Source of the DNA: Rhodoferax mekongensis
GTDB taxonomy: Bacteria > Pseudomonadota > Gammaproteobacteria > Burkholderiales > Burkholderiaceae_C
DNA: 64,000 bases
Direction of reading: 5' to 3'
Assembly: GCF_032191775.1 (NCBI RefSeq)
Contig: NZ_CP132507.1
Span: 3,745,001-3,809,000, forward strand
In this document: positions 27,384-36,444 of the stretch, in pieces
Position numbering within the stretch: position 1 is the stretch's first letter
How the letters are laid out: each line of letters begins with the position of its first letter
The notes under the pieces: model-generated
Databases searched by the model: none
The model's input: the letters and a program-made list of their open reading frames with translations, nothing else
What the model was told of the DNA's origin: nothing
Translations under genes and position numbers: made by a program

Positions 27384-28762
27384 GCCGCCCTGCGCGCTTC
27401 TCGCTCAAGCGGCAGTTGTTGATCTGGTTGCTGCTGCCCCAGCTGGTGTTGTGGCTCATGGGTGGCGTGCTGGCATTCCGCGTGGCGCTGGCCTATGCGG
27501 AGAAAACCATTGACCAGTCGCTCACGCAATCGGTGCGCTCGCTGGCCAGGCAGGTCAAGCCCATGGGCTCCGGCCTGCTGGTGGACTTTCCGCGTGCGGC
27601 GCGCGACATCATCGAACAAGACCCGGACGACCGCGTGGCCTACATGGTGTCCTCCCCGCCCGGCAGCTTCTTGCTGGGCAACACCAAAATTCCAGGGCGC
27701 ACGCCCGACCTGTACTCCGCCGACAACGAGCCCGTGCTCTACGAAGTGGTGATGGATGGCCGGCCCATGCGCGTGGCTTCCATCGACCTGAGTTTTGGCG
27801 ATGGTTTCACCGACCAGCGCATGCGGGTGCAGGTGGCCAAGAGCCTGGTAGCGCAGCAACGCATTGCCCGGGAGCTGGTGCGTGACGTGCTCTTCCCGTT
27901 GCTGATCTTGGGCGCCGTGCTCAGCGTGCTGGTGTACGAAGGCATACGCCGCGGCCTGGCTCCACTGGAGCGGCTGGAGGCGCAGCTGGCCAACCGCAAC
28001 ATGGCGTCGCTCTCTCCCATCGAGATGACGCAAGCGCCGGAGGAAGTGCACTCCCTGGCCAACACCCTGAACCAGCTGCTCACCACCCTGCGCCGCAGCC
28101 TGAGCCAGGAAAAGCGCTTTTTGAATGACGCCGCCCACCAACTGCGCACGCCCCTTGCGGGCCTGATCAGCCAGACCGAGCTGGCCATGCAAGAGAAAGA
28201 CCCCGAGGCCTTGCAACAGCGCCTGACCAAAGTGCACACCGGCGCCCAGCGCAGCGCACACCTGGTGCATCAGCTGCTGTCTTTGGCCCGCACGGAAGCG
28301 GAGGTGAGCCTGGTGCCGGTGGATGCTGCTTCGCTGGCGCGGGAAGTGGCACGCGAATGGACGCGCCGCGCCCTGGCGGCTGGCGTGGACCTGGGCTACG
28401 AGGGCGAAGACAGTGTCATGGTGCCCGCCGACAAACTGCTGCTGCGCGAAGTGCTGAGCAACCTCATCGACAACGCCCTGCGCTACGCCGGCAAAGGTGC
28501 CGTGGTTACGCTGCGCACCACGGTGCACGATGGCTTCTGCTGGCTGGATGTGGAAGACACCGGCCCCGGCGTCTCTGGTGAGCAGCTAGAGCGCGTGTTT
28601 GAACGCTTCTGGCGCGCCAGCGAACTGCCCGGCGGCTGTGGACTGGGCCTGTCCATCGTGGCGGAAATCGCGCGGCGCCATAACGGCACGGCAACAGCGC
28701 AGACGACGTTGCCGCATGGGTTGACGATTCGGTTGCAGTTGCCTTTACAGCCCCTAATTTAG
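27380..28762 (+). CDS. Sensor histidine kinase, TctE-like
   Basis: 460 residues, starting at the GTG that overlaps the stop of the regulator gene (GTGA). An N-terminal membrane helix (LLIWLLLPQLVLWLMGGVLA), a periplasmic 2CSK_N-type domain (about 40-165), a second helix (LFPLLILGAVLSVLVYEGI), a HAMP-like region, HisKA with FLNDAAHQLRTPLAGL (phospho-acceptor His near residue 253) and HATPase_c with NLIDNALRYA, DTGPGV and GLGLSIV. Phosphorylates the upstream regulator. The periplasmic domain is of the type that senses tricarboxylates in TctE; ligand not proven. Confidence 0.92.
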   Translation: MSRPARFSLKRQLLIWLLLPQLVLWLMGGVLAFRVALAYAEKTIDQSLTQSVRSLARQVKPMGSGLLVDFPRAARDIIEQDPDDRVAYMVSSPPGSFLLGNTKIPGRTPDLYSADNEPVLYEVVMDGRPMRVASIDLSFGDGFTDQRMRVQVAKSLVAQQRIARELVRDVLFPLLILGAVLSVLVYEGIRRGLAPLERLEAQLANRNMASLSPIEMTQAPEEVHSLANTLNQLLTTLRRSLSQEKRFLNDAAHQLRTPLAGLISQTELAMQEKDPEALQQRLTKVHTGAQRSAHLVHQLLSLARTEAEVSLVPVDAASLAREVAREWTRRALAAGVDLGYEGEDSVMVPADKLLLREVLSNLIDNALRYAGKGAVVTLRTTVHDGFCWLDVEDTGPGVSGEQLERVFERFWRASELPGGCGLGLSIVAEIARRHNGTATAQTTLPHGLTIRLQLPLQPLI

Positions 28763-28834
28763 ATAGTCTTGCAGAGAAATCTTTTTTTCACAGCATCACC
28801 TCCGCATCCATTTTTTCCACGAAAGGTGTACGAC

Positions 28835-29245
28835 ATGCAAATCACCGTTGAGACTACTGTGAAGGCGCCGATTGAGACCGTCTGGTCCGCCTACACAACT
28901 CCGCAAGATATCAAGCAGTGGAACACGGCATCTGATGACTGGCACACCACGCAAGCTACTGTTGATTTGCGCGCGGGCGGCAACTTCAGTTCGCGCATGG
29001 AAGCCAAAGATGGCAGCTTCGGCTTTGATTTCGCAGGGACCTATACCAAAGTGGTGCTCCATGAACGCATCGAATATGCCTTTGGTGACAGGAATGGGAC
29101 GGTCGAGTTCAACAGCACTTCCGGTGGTGTGACGGTTCGCGTTACTTTTGATGCTGAAACCCAACACCCTTTGGAACAACAGCGTCAGGGTTGGCAGGCC
29201 ATCTTGAATAACTTTGCCAAGCACGTCGAGGCGAAAAGTCTGTGA
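28835..29245 (+). CDS. SRPBCC/AHSA1-family protein
   Basis: 136 residues from the ATG at 28835 behind GAAAGG. START-like hydrophobic-pocket fold of the AHSA1 type: VKAPIETVWSAYTTPQDIKQ near the N-terminus and GWQAILNNFAKHVEA at the C-terminus. Usually cytoplasmic, small-ligand binding or stress-linked; the ligand is unknown. The start is about 70 bases past the kinase gene, so it may have its own promoter. It is followed by a probable bidirectional terminator. Confidence 0.88.
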   Translation: MQITVETTVKAPIETVWSAYTTPQDIKQWNTASDDWHTTQATVDLRAGGNFSSRMEAKDGSFGFDFAGTYTKVVLHERIEYAFGDRNGTVEFNSTSGGVTVRVTFDAETQHPLEQQRQGWQAILNNFAKHVEAKSL

Positions 29246-29277
29246 ATCTCACGGGCCGCGCACGATAGTTTTTTGGC

Positions 29278-29318
29278 AAAAAAGCCGGGTTGCCTTTTTT
29301 GGACAGCTCGGCTTTTGC
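29278..29318. terminator. Bidirectional terminator between convergent units
   Basis: Stem AAAAGCCG (29280-29287) with CGGCTTTT (29309-29316) around a 21-base loop. On the minus strand it is followed by a run of T, giving a good terminator for the sugar-transport operon; on the plus strand only four T follow, still usable for the SRPBCC gene. Confidence 0.6.
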
Positions 29319-29335
29319 GTTGAAGTCCAGAAGAC

Positions 29336-30412
<1,077 letters not shown>

Positions 30413-30415
30413 TTT

Positions 30416-31270
30416 TTATCCTTTCACCGCGCCAGCGGTGAGACCTTTCACGAAATATTGACCTGCCAGTACGTAGACCAACATGGTGGGGAGACCTGCG
30501 ATCACGGCCGCAGCCATGTCGACGTTGTAGCTTTTGACACTGCTGGAAGTGTTGGCCATGTTGTTCAGGCCCACGGTGATGGGCTTGCTGTCCGCGCCAC
30601 TGAAGGCCACGCCGAACAGGAAGTCGTTCCAGATGTTGGTGAACTGCCAGATGAGCGTCACCATCAGGATCGGGGTGGACATGGGCACCACGATGCGGAA
30701 GAAGATGCGCCAGAAACCGGCACCGTCAATGCGCGCTGCGTTCACCAGCTCTTTGGGGATGGCGGTGTAGTAATTGCGGAAGAACAGCGTGGTACCGGCC
30801 AAACCGGCAATGCAGTGCACCAGCACCAAGCCACCGAGTGAGCTGGAGAGGCCCAAGTAGCCCAACACCTGGCTCATGGGCAACAACACCACCTGGAAGG
30901 GCATGAACACGCCAAACAGCATGAAGCCAAACAGCACTTCGCTGCCCTTGAACTTCCACATGCTCAGCACATAGCCATTGATGGCGCCCCAGGCGGTGGA
31001 GATCAGCACAGCGGGCACCGCCATGATGATGGAGTTCATGAAGTAAGGCTGCAGGCCGCGGCAGTCCACACCGGTACAGGCGCTGGACCAGGCGAGTTGC
31101 CAGGATTCGAAATTGAGGGAGTTGGGCAAGCTCAGCAAATTGCCGGAGCGGATTTGCTCGGCATCTTTGAACGAGGTGGCCAACATCACGTACAGCGGCG
31201 CCAGGAAAAAGAAGGCGGCCAACAGCAACGTGCCGTAGATCAGGATGCGGGGTAGGTTTTTAGACAACAT
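30416..31270 (-). CDS. Sugar ABC transporter permease, MalG type
   Basis: 284 residues with about six membrane helices and the ABC permease EAA-loop region (VNAARIDGAGFWRIFFRIVVP, in which the conserved A--DGA------I-LP pattern is visible). It is the second permease half of the importer, pairing with the MalF-type permease encoded upstream. The N-terminus (RILIYGTLLLAAFFFLAPLY) is the usual first helix. Carbohydrate-uptake family 1. There are 30 bases between the two permease genes. Confidence 0.92.
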   Translation of the reverse strand: MLSKNLPRILIYGTLLLAAFFFLAPLYVMLATSFKDAEQIRSGNLLSLPNSLNFESWQLAWSSACTGVDCRGLQPYFMNSIIMAVPAVLISTAWGAINGYVLSMWKFKGSEVLFGFMLFGVFMPFQVVLLPMSQVLGYLGLSSSLGGLVLVHCIAGLAGTTLFFRNYYTAIPKELVNAARIDGAGFWRIFFRIVVPMSTPILMVTLIWQFTNIWNDFLFGVAFSGADSKPITVGLNNMANTSSSVKSYNVDMAAAVIAGLPTMLVYVLAGQYFVKGLTAGAVKG

Positions 31271-31300
31271 AGGGTGCGATCGTGGTGGTACGGTCGTGGA

Positions 31301-32179
31301 TTAACGGTCGTGAGGTTTGGTGCGCAATTCGCTGTACAGATACGGCACCACGAGGGCCGCCACGAACATCAGCATCATGGTGGCGCTGGCTGCACCCAGG
31401 CCGATTTGGCCGCGGGTGAAGCTCATCACGTACATGAAGGTGGCGGGTACGTCAGACGCATAGCCGGGGCCGCCAGACGTGAGCGCCATCACAAGGTCAA
31501 AACTCTTGATAGACAGGTGCGACAACACCAGCACGGTGGAGAACACCACGGGGCGCAGGATGGGAAGAATGATGCGCCAGTAGATGCGGGGAAGCGAAGC
31601 GCCGTCGATCTGGGCGGCTTTGATGATGCTGTCGTCAATGCCGCGCAGGCCGGCCAGCGACAAGGCCATGGCAAAGCCCGCGGACTGCCAGATGCCGGCA
31701 ATTACCACGCAGTAAATGGCGGTTTCAGACTGCACCAGCCAGTCAAAGCTGAAGCTGGTCCAGCCGAAATCGTGCGCCAACTTTTCCAAACCAAGGCTCG
31801 GGTTCAAGATCCATTTCCAGGCAGTGCCGGTCACGATGAACGACAAGGCCATGGGGTAGAGGTAAATGGTGCGCAGCACGCCTTCGGCACGGATTTTCTG
31901 GTCCAGAAAAATCGCCAAGGCCATGCCCAGAATCATGGAGCCACCCACATACAACACGCTGAAGATGCCGAGGTTTTTGAGAGCGATGTACCAGCGGTCC
32001 ATTTCCCACAGGCGCACGTACTGCTCCAGCCCCACGAACTCTTCGTAGTTGGGCAGCATGCGCGAGCCGGTGACCGACAGGATGCCGTTCCAGATCATGA
32101 ATCCGTAAATGAAGGCGAAGCCGAGCACAAAGCCCGGAGCAATCACCAGCTTGGGGAGGATGTTTTCAAGGGTTTTCAT
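31301..32179 (-). CDS. Sugar ABC transporter permease, MalF type
   Basis: 292 residues, six helices, with the EAA-loop (IKAAQIDGASLPRIYWRIIL). The first permease half of the importer in the operon order binding protein, binding protein, permease, permease, ATPase. It lies five bases after the second binding-protein gene. The extended periplasmic domain of E. coli MalF is absent, as in glucose/mannose (Gts-like) transporters. Confidence 0.92.
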   Translation of the reverse strand: MKTLENILPKLVIAPGFVLGFAFIYGFMIWNGILSVTGSRMLPNYEEFVGLEQYVRLWEMDRWYIALKNLGIFSVLYVGGSMILGMALAIFLDQKIRAEGVLRTIYLYPMALSFIVTGTAWKWILNPSLGLEKLAHDFGWTSFSFDWLVQSETAIYCVVIAGIWQSAGFAMALSLAGLRGIDDSIIKAAQIDGASLPRIYWRIILPILRPVVFSTVLVLSHLSIKSFDLVMALTSGGPGYASDVPATFMYVMSFTRGQIGLGAASATMMLMFVAALVVPYLYSELRTKPHDR

Positions 32180-32184
32180 AAGTC

Positions 32185-33447
32185 TTACTTTTGCTTGGGC
32201 GCACTCACTGCGACCAATTTGGCGACGGCCTCACTCACGCTCAGCTTGTCGTTGTTCCAGAACTCGCTCACCGCGGCACGCATGGCCGCTTGCTGTGATG
32301 ACGACAGTGCCATGCCATGGGCTACCGAGGGCACCAGCGCGCCCGAGGCGGAGGTGGCTACAAAGTCTTTGCTGGAGGTCTTGGCGCAGTCGTCAAACTT
32401 CTCCATGTTCATGCCCAGTCGCACAGGGATGGAGCCTTTGCGCAGGTTGAACTTTTCCTGAAACTCCTTGCCCATGAGCAGGTAGGCCAGGTAGCCTTGG
32501 GCCTTTTGGGCTTCCCAGCTCTTGAGCTGGAACATGGCAAAGGAGTCCACGTTGAAGGTGTAGGCGTTGGCGGTGCCGGGTGCAGCGGAGCAGGTGAATT
32601 CCTTGCCCGGTGTCTGGCCCGCAGCCAGAAACTCGCCCTTGGCCCAGTCGCCCATGAACTGGAAGCCGGCTTTGCCGTTGATGACCATCTCGGTGGTGAC
32701 GTTCCAGTCACGGCCGTTGGAATTGGCATCGGTGTAAGACTTGATGCGGCGGAAGATTTCCAGAGACTTTTTCATCTCGTCACTGGTCATCGCAGCGCGG
32801 TCCAGCTTGACCAAGGCTTTGTCGTACAGCGCGGTACCGCCAACGCCAAGAACCACGCTTTCAAACACCGTGAAGTCCTGCCAGTCCTGCCCGCCGTGTG
32901 CGACAGGGATGAAGCCGGCAGCCTTGATCTTGTCGGCTGCGGCAAAAAATTCGTCATAGGTTTTGGGCAGTGCTGCGACACCCGCTTTTTTGAGCACGGC
33001 GGAGTTGGCCCACAACCAATTCACCCGGTGTACATTCACCGGGACGGCCACGTAGCGGCCTTTGTATTTCATCTGGTCGGCCACGACCTTGGGGAGCGCT
33101 TCGTCCCACTTTTCGAACGACGCCATCGCGTCGAGGTTGGTCAACACGTTCAGTTCGGCCCATTCCTGAATGGCCGGCCCTTTGATGTTGGCTGCCGCTG
33201 GAGCATTGCCCGCGAGCACACGCTGTTTGAGCACCGCCATGGCATTCTGGCCACCACCACCGGTCACGGTAAAGTCTTTCCAGGTGTGGCCGCGTTTGCC
33301 CATCATGTCTTTGAGTTCTGCAACCGATTTGGCTTCACCGCCGGAGGTCCAGTAGTGCAAGACCTCTACTTCGCCGGCATGCAACGCGGCGCTTGCGCAC
33401 AGCGCAAATGCAGCGGCCATGGTGCGCGCTAGGGCTGAAAAGTACAT
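32185..33447 (-). CDS. Sugar-binding protein 2 of the ABC importer
   Basis: 420 residues. Signal peptide (about 1-24, cleavage at LHA-GEV) then an extracellular-type solute-binding protein of family 1. The mature N-terminus GEVEVLHYWTSGGEAKSVAE and many blocks (VNVHRVNWLWANSAVLKKAG; FNVDSFAMF) are the same as in the upstream paralogue. It resembles glucose/mannose-binding proteins (GtsA-like). It is the second of two tandem binding proteins sharing one permease-ATPase set, and is separated from the first by two stem-loops. By eye the mature parts are about two thirds identical. Confidence 0.9.
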   Translation of the reverse strand: MYFSALARTMAAAFALCASAALHAGEVEVLHYWTSGGEAKSVAELKDMMGKRGHTWKDFTVTGGGGQNAMAVLKQRVLAGNAPAAANIKGPAIQEWAELNVLTNLDAMASFEKWDEALPKVVADQMKYKGRYVAVPVNVHRVNWLWANSAVLKKAGVAALPKTYDEFFAAADKIKAAGFIPVAHGGQDWQDFTVFESVVLGVGGTALYDKALVKLDRAAMTSDEMKKSLEIFRRIKSYTDANSNGRDWNVTTEMVINGKAGFQFMGDWAKGEFLAAGQTPGKEFTCSAAPGTANAYTFNVDSFAMFQLKSWEAQKAQGYLAYLLMGKEFQEKFNLRKGSIPVRLGMNMEKFDDCAKTSSKDFVATSASGALVPSVAHGMALSSSQQAAMRAAVSEFWNNDKLSVSEAVAKLVAVSAPKQK

Positions 33448-33477
33448 GAGAGTGACCTGAAGAACACGTGATGGGGA

Positions 33478-33536
33478 ATGGCCCCACCCCCGTCAAGGGA
33501 TGGGGCCATCTTGGAAGAACGGGCGCCAGGCGCCCG
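33478..33536 (-). other. Two intercistronic stem-loops between the binding-protein genes
   Basis: Two perfect inverted repeats in the 97-bp gap: CGGGCGCC-a-GGCGCCCG (33520-33536) and ATGGCCCCA/TGGGGCCAT with a 14-base loop (33478-33486 and 33501-33509). There is no T-run. They are placed like the stabilising hairpins after malE-type genes and probably protect the first message or attenuate read-through, making binding protein 1 more abundant than the rest. Confidence 0.65.
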
Positions 33537-33544
33537 GCCAGGGC

Positions 33545-34795
33545 TTACTTGGTAGCAGCGGCCTTGGCGATGTTCTTCACACCGTCAGCAACGGAGATCT
33601 TGTCGTCGTTCCAGAACTGGGACACGGCGTCCTTGATCGCGCCTTCAGCAGCGGGCTTGATGGCCATGCCGTGAGCCACGGAAGGAACCAGACCACCGGA
33701 CTTGGCGGTAGACACGAAGTCCTTGGCGGAAGTCTTGGCGCAGTCGTCGAACTTGTCCATGGACATGTTCAAACGCACGGGGATGGAACCCTTGTTCAGG
33801 TTGAAGACTTCCTGGAACTCTGTGCCCATGATGGAAGCAGCCAGATCAGCCTGGGCCTTTTGGGCGCCAGCGTCCTTCAGCTTGAACATCGCGAAGGAGT
33901 CCACGTTAAAGGTGTACGCATTGCCGGTGCCGGGAGCAGCAGCGCAGACGTAGTCTTTGCCGGGAACCTTGCCAGCAGCAGAGAACTCGCCCTTGGCCCA
34001 GTCACCCATGAACTGGAATGCGGCCTTCTCTTGGATGACCATGGCGGTCGCCAGGTTCCAGTCGCGGCCGGGGGCGGCTGCGTCGGTGTAACCCTTGACC
34101 TTGCGGAATGTTTCCAGGACCTTGGTCATGGTGGCGCTGGTCAGTGCCTTCTGGTCGAGCTTGATCAGAGCTTCGTTGTAGAACTTGGTGCCGCCCACGC
34201 CCAGAGCCACAGACTCAAAGGTGGTGAAGTCTTGCCAGTTCTGGCCACCGTGTGCCACGGGGATCAGGCCGGCCTTCTTGACCTTTTCAGCAGCAGCAAA
34301 GAACTCGTCCCATGTCTTGGGGGTAGCCGTCACGCCGGCCTTCTTCAGGACAGCGGAGTTAGCCCACATCCAGTTCACGCGGTGCACGTTCACGGGAGCA
34401 GCCACGTAGTTGCCTTTGTACTTCATGACGTCAGCCACCACCTTGGGCAGCAGGTCGTCCCACTTTTCAGCCTTGGCGGTAGCGTCGAGGTTAGCCAACA
34501 CACCTTCAGAAGCCCACTCCTGAATGGCAGGGCCTTTGATCTGGGCGGCTGCAGGAGGGTTTCCGCTCACCACGCGGCTCTTCAGCACGGTAGCAGCGTT
34601 GTCACCACCGCCGCCGGCCACTGCGAAGTCTTTCCATGTGTGGCCCTTGCCTTGCATGATCTTCTTCAGTTCAGCCACGGACTTGGCTTCGCCGCCGGAT
34701 GTCCAGTAGTGCAGGACTTCCACTTCACCAGCCACAGCGGCCGAACCAGCAACCACGAGTGCCACTGCGGTGGCGAGTTTAGAAAGCTTCAACAT
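33545..34795 (-). CDS. Sugar-binding protein 1 of the ABC importer
   Basis: 416 residues, ATG behind a strong GGAGA. Signal peptide (about 1-23, cleavage near VAG-EVE), then a family-1 solute-binding protein. First gene of the transport operon. It captures a sugar, probably glucose or mannose given its Gts-like sequence and the neighbouring ROK kinase and cupin. Codon use is more uniform and preferred (mostly AAG for Lys, GCC and GGC) than in its paralogue, as in highly expressed genes. Followed by two stem-loops. Confidence 0.9.
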   Translation of the reverse strand: MLKLSKLATAVALVVAGSAAVAGEVEVLHYWTSGGEAKSVAELKKIMQGKGHTWKDFAVAGGGGDNAATVLKSRVVSGNPPAAAQIKGPAIQEWASEGVLANLDATAKAEKWDDLLPKVVADVMKYKGNYVAAPVNVHRVNWMWANSAVLKKAGVTATPKTWDEFFAAAEKVKKAGLIPVAHGGQNWQDFTTFESVALGVGGTKFYNEALIKLDQKALTSATMTKVLETFRKVKGYTDAAAPGRDWNLATAMVIQEKAAFQFMGDWAKGEFSAAGKVPGKDYVCAAAPGTGNAYTFNVDSFAMFKLKDAGAQKAQADLAASIMGTEFQEVFNLNKGSIPVRLNMSMDKFDDCAKTSAKDFVSTAKSGGLVPSVAHGMAIKPAAEGAIKDAVSQFWNDDKISVADGVKNIAKAAATK

Positions 34796-34970
34796 CTTGT
34801 CTCCAAAAAAGTGTATCTGTCCGGCTGTGCAACAAAACGGGCCGGAAGCAACGTTGAATTCGAGCGAACACCATGTCCACTTGAATTAATTAATTTTTAA
34901 TTAATTTTTAACGTTGAACTACTAGGAGTTTCCCTAGGGAGACTTAGATCTATCAGCTTGATTTACCGGC
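34796..34970 (-). promoter_or_regulatory. Promoter region of the sugar transport operon
   Basis: 175 bp, strongly AT-rich in the centre. It has the 11-bp tandem repeat TTAATTTTTAA twice (34890-34911), one helical turn per unit, as in curved DNA or UP elements; the 9-bp repeat AACGTTGAA at 34850-34858 and 34910-34918, exactly 60 bp apart; and the perfect palindrome TCCCTAGGGA at 34931-34940. Two regulator sites plus an activator-friendly curved segment are likely. I cannot assign a single -35/-10 pair with confidence. Confidence 0.55.
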
Positions 34971-35951
34971 TCAGGCCACCACCAATGCGAGCGCGGCGTA
35001 ATCCCCGACCTTCTCACCCAAGCCGGCGGGCACGATCTCCACACCGTCGGTCAGGGCCGGCAGCTTGCCTTTGAGAGCGGCTTGGAGTTTGGGCAAGAGG
35101 TAATCGCGGTTGTGCCAGAACACACTGCCGCCCACGCTGATGCGCTGCAGGTCCAGCGTGGCCACCATGTTGTACAGGGTGCGCCCCATGACGTCGCAAA
35201 GATCATCCACAATGGCCACAGCGCCCGCGTCGCCTGCGCGAGCAGCTACAAAAAGCGTAGCAGCATCTGCAAAGCCTTGTGCGCCGAACCTGCGCGGAAT
35301 CGCGTTGCCGGCGACCAGCCCTTCCACATCGCCCACGTTGCCGCAGCCGCACAAGGCATCGTTGTTGGAACTCACAAAGGTGTGGCCCGCATGGCCTGCG
35401 TTTCCGTTTTTGCCGCGCAGGATGTTGCCGTCCACACACAAGCCCATGCCGATACCGGTACTCCAGGTCACGTAAGCGCAATTGGCCACACCCTGCAACG
35501 CACCCCAGCGGCGCTCTGCTTCCAGGGCGCCTACTCCGTCGTTCTCTACCCGCACGTTCGGGAATGTGGCTTTCAAGGGGGCTTCGAGCAAGGCGGTCAC
35601 CCAGTCGTTGGGCAAACCGCGCGCCTTGCCAGCCAGGCCGCCACAGATGTTGGGGCCGGCCAACTCGACCATGCCCTGGTTGATCACAAAAGGCCCGCAG
35701 GTGGCCACCCCCACTGCAGCAATGTCCGCCACGGCCACGCCCGCCAAGGCGCAGCTCTCGCCCACCATGCGGATGATCTGACGGGCCAGCGCGTCGTTGT
35801 TGCCTTCTTTGGCGGTGGGCTCAGAAACCTTGCCCCGCACGCCGGCAGCATCGGCAATATTGACTGCCACCTTGGTGCCGCCGATGTCCACACAGGCGAC
35901 TGGCGCGCTGCCGGGGGCGATGTTCAATTCAATGTCGTGGGTCAATGCCAT
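34971..35951 (-). CDS. ROK-family sugar kinase (glucokinase-like)
   Basis: 326 residues. ATP-binding phosphate loop DIGGTKVAV near residue 22, sugar-binding block (VENDGVGALEAERRWG), ROK signature region NAGHAGH and CGCGNVGDVE. The usual ROK zinc motif is CxCGxxGCxE; here the third Cys is Asp, so the structural zinc site is altered. It most likely phosphorylates the imported hexose to the 6-phosphate in the cytoplasm. A copy of the dispersed repeat is in frame at about residues 229-246 (LFVAARAGDAGA). It precedes the transport operon on the same strand with a 175-bp gap. Confidence 0.85.
   Translation of the reverse strand: MALTHDIELNIAPGSAPVACVDIGGTKVAVNIADAAGVRGKVSEPTAKEGNNDALARQIIRMVGESCALAGVAVADIAAVGVATCGPFVINQGMVELAGPNICGGLAGKARGLPNDWVTALLEAPLKATFPNVRVENDGVGALEAERRWGALQGVANCAYVTWSTGIGMGLCVDGNILRGKNGNAGHAGHTFVSSNNDALCGCGNVGDVEGLVAGNAIPRRFGAQGFADAATLFVAARAGDAGAVAIVDDLCDVMGRTLYNMVATLDLQRISVGGSVFWHNRDYLLPKLQAALKGKLPALTDGVEIVPAGLGEKVGDYAALALVVA
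35213..35263 (-). repeat. Dispersed hairpin repeat, copy 5 (inside sugar kinase)
   Basis: On the minus strand GCTACGCTTTTTG is followed by TAGCTGCTCGCGCA and then GGCGACGCGGGCGCTGTGGCC. Only the right flank has diverged. It is sense within the kinase gene and encodes FVAARAGDAGA, in the same frame as the cca and fusion-gene copies. Confidence 0.75.
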
Positions 35952-35995
35952 GATGCACTCGCTCTCAAATCTTGAAAATTAACAGGGGTTGGGTT

Positions 35996-36364
35996 TCAGT
36001 TGCGGCCGTAGTCGTCCTGCAGACGCACGATGTCGTCCTCGCCCAGATAACTACCGAACTGTACTTCCACAATCTCTACCGGGCCGTCGGTCAGATTGGC
36101 CAGGCGGTGCACTTGCCCGATGGCAATGTCGCAGTACTCACCGGGCCTCAGATCAAACTGGCGGTCATCCAGTGTGACCCGCGCAATGCCTTCGGTCACC
36201 ACCCAATGCTCTGCACGCTGGTGGTGCTTCTGCAAACTCAGTTGCTGGCCGGGGTGCACACCGATGCGCTTGATTTTGTTGCCCGGTACTTCGGAGATGG
36301 TTTCGTACCAGCCCCACGGGCGCAGGGTGCGTTCGATGGTCTCGGTTCGCAAGGTAGTTTGCAT
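35996..36364 (-). CDS. Cupin protein, mannose-6-phosphate isomerase C-terminal type
   Basis: 122 residues. A single cupin barrel like the C-terminal domain of type II phosphomannose isomerases: RPWGWYETI near the N-terminus, KRIGVHPGQQLSLQKHHQRAEHW with the metal-binding His pair and Glu, and IPVGQVHRL-like IAIGQVHRLANL. As a stand-alone protein it may isomerise mannose-6-phosphate or bind sugar phosphates. Encoded 44 bases ahead of the sugar kinase, supporting a hexose theme for the cluster. AAGGA lies ten bases upstream of the ATG. Confidence 0.83.
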   Translation of the reverse strand: MQTTLRTETIERTLRPWGWYETISEVPGNKIKRIGVHPGQQLSLQKHHQRAEHWVVTEGIARVTLDDRQFDLRPGEYCDIAIGQVHRLANLTDGPVEIVEVQFGSYLGEDDIVRLQDDYGRN

Positions 36365-36444
36365 GATTAAACAATCCTTAAAACGGCGCGGCTATCCTAC
36401 CCCGCATCACACCCCCGTCGTTACGGGCTTGTTACTGCCGAATA

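Noticed and set aside
33500..34900. A 466-codon plus-strand frame opposite the first sugar-binding protein gene
   Set aside because: Product of strong codon bias on the opposite strand; no domain, and a real gene with signal peptide and ribosome-binding site occupies the other strand.
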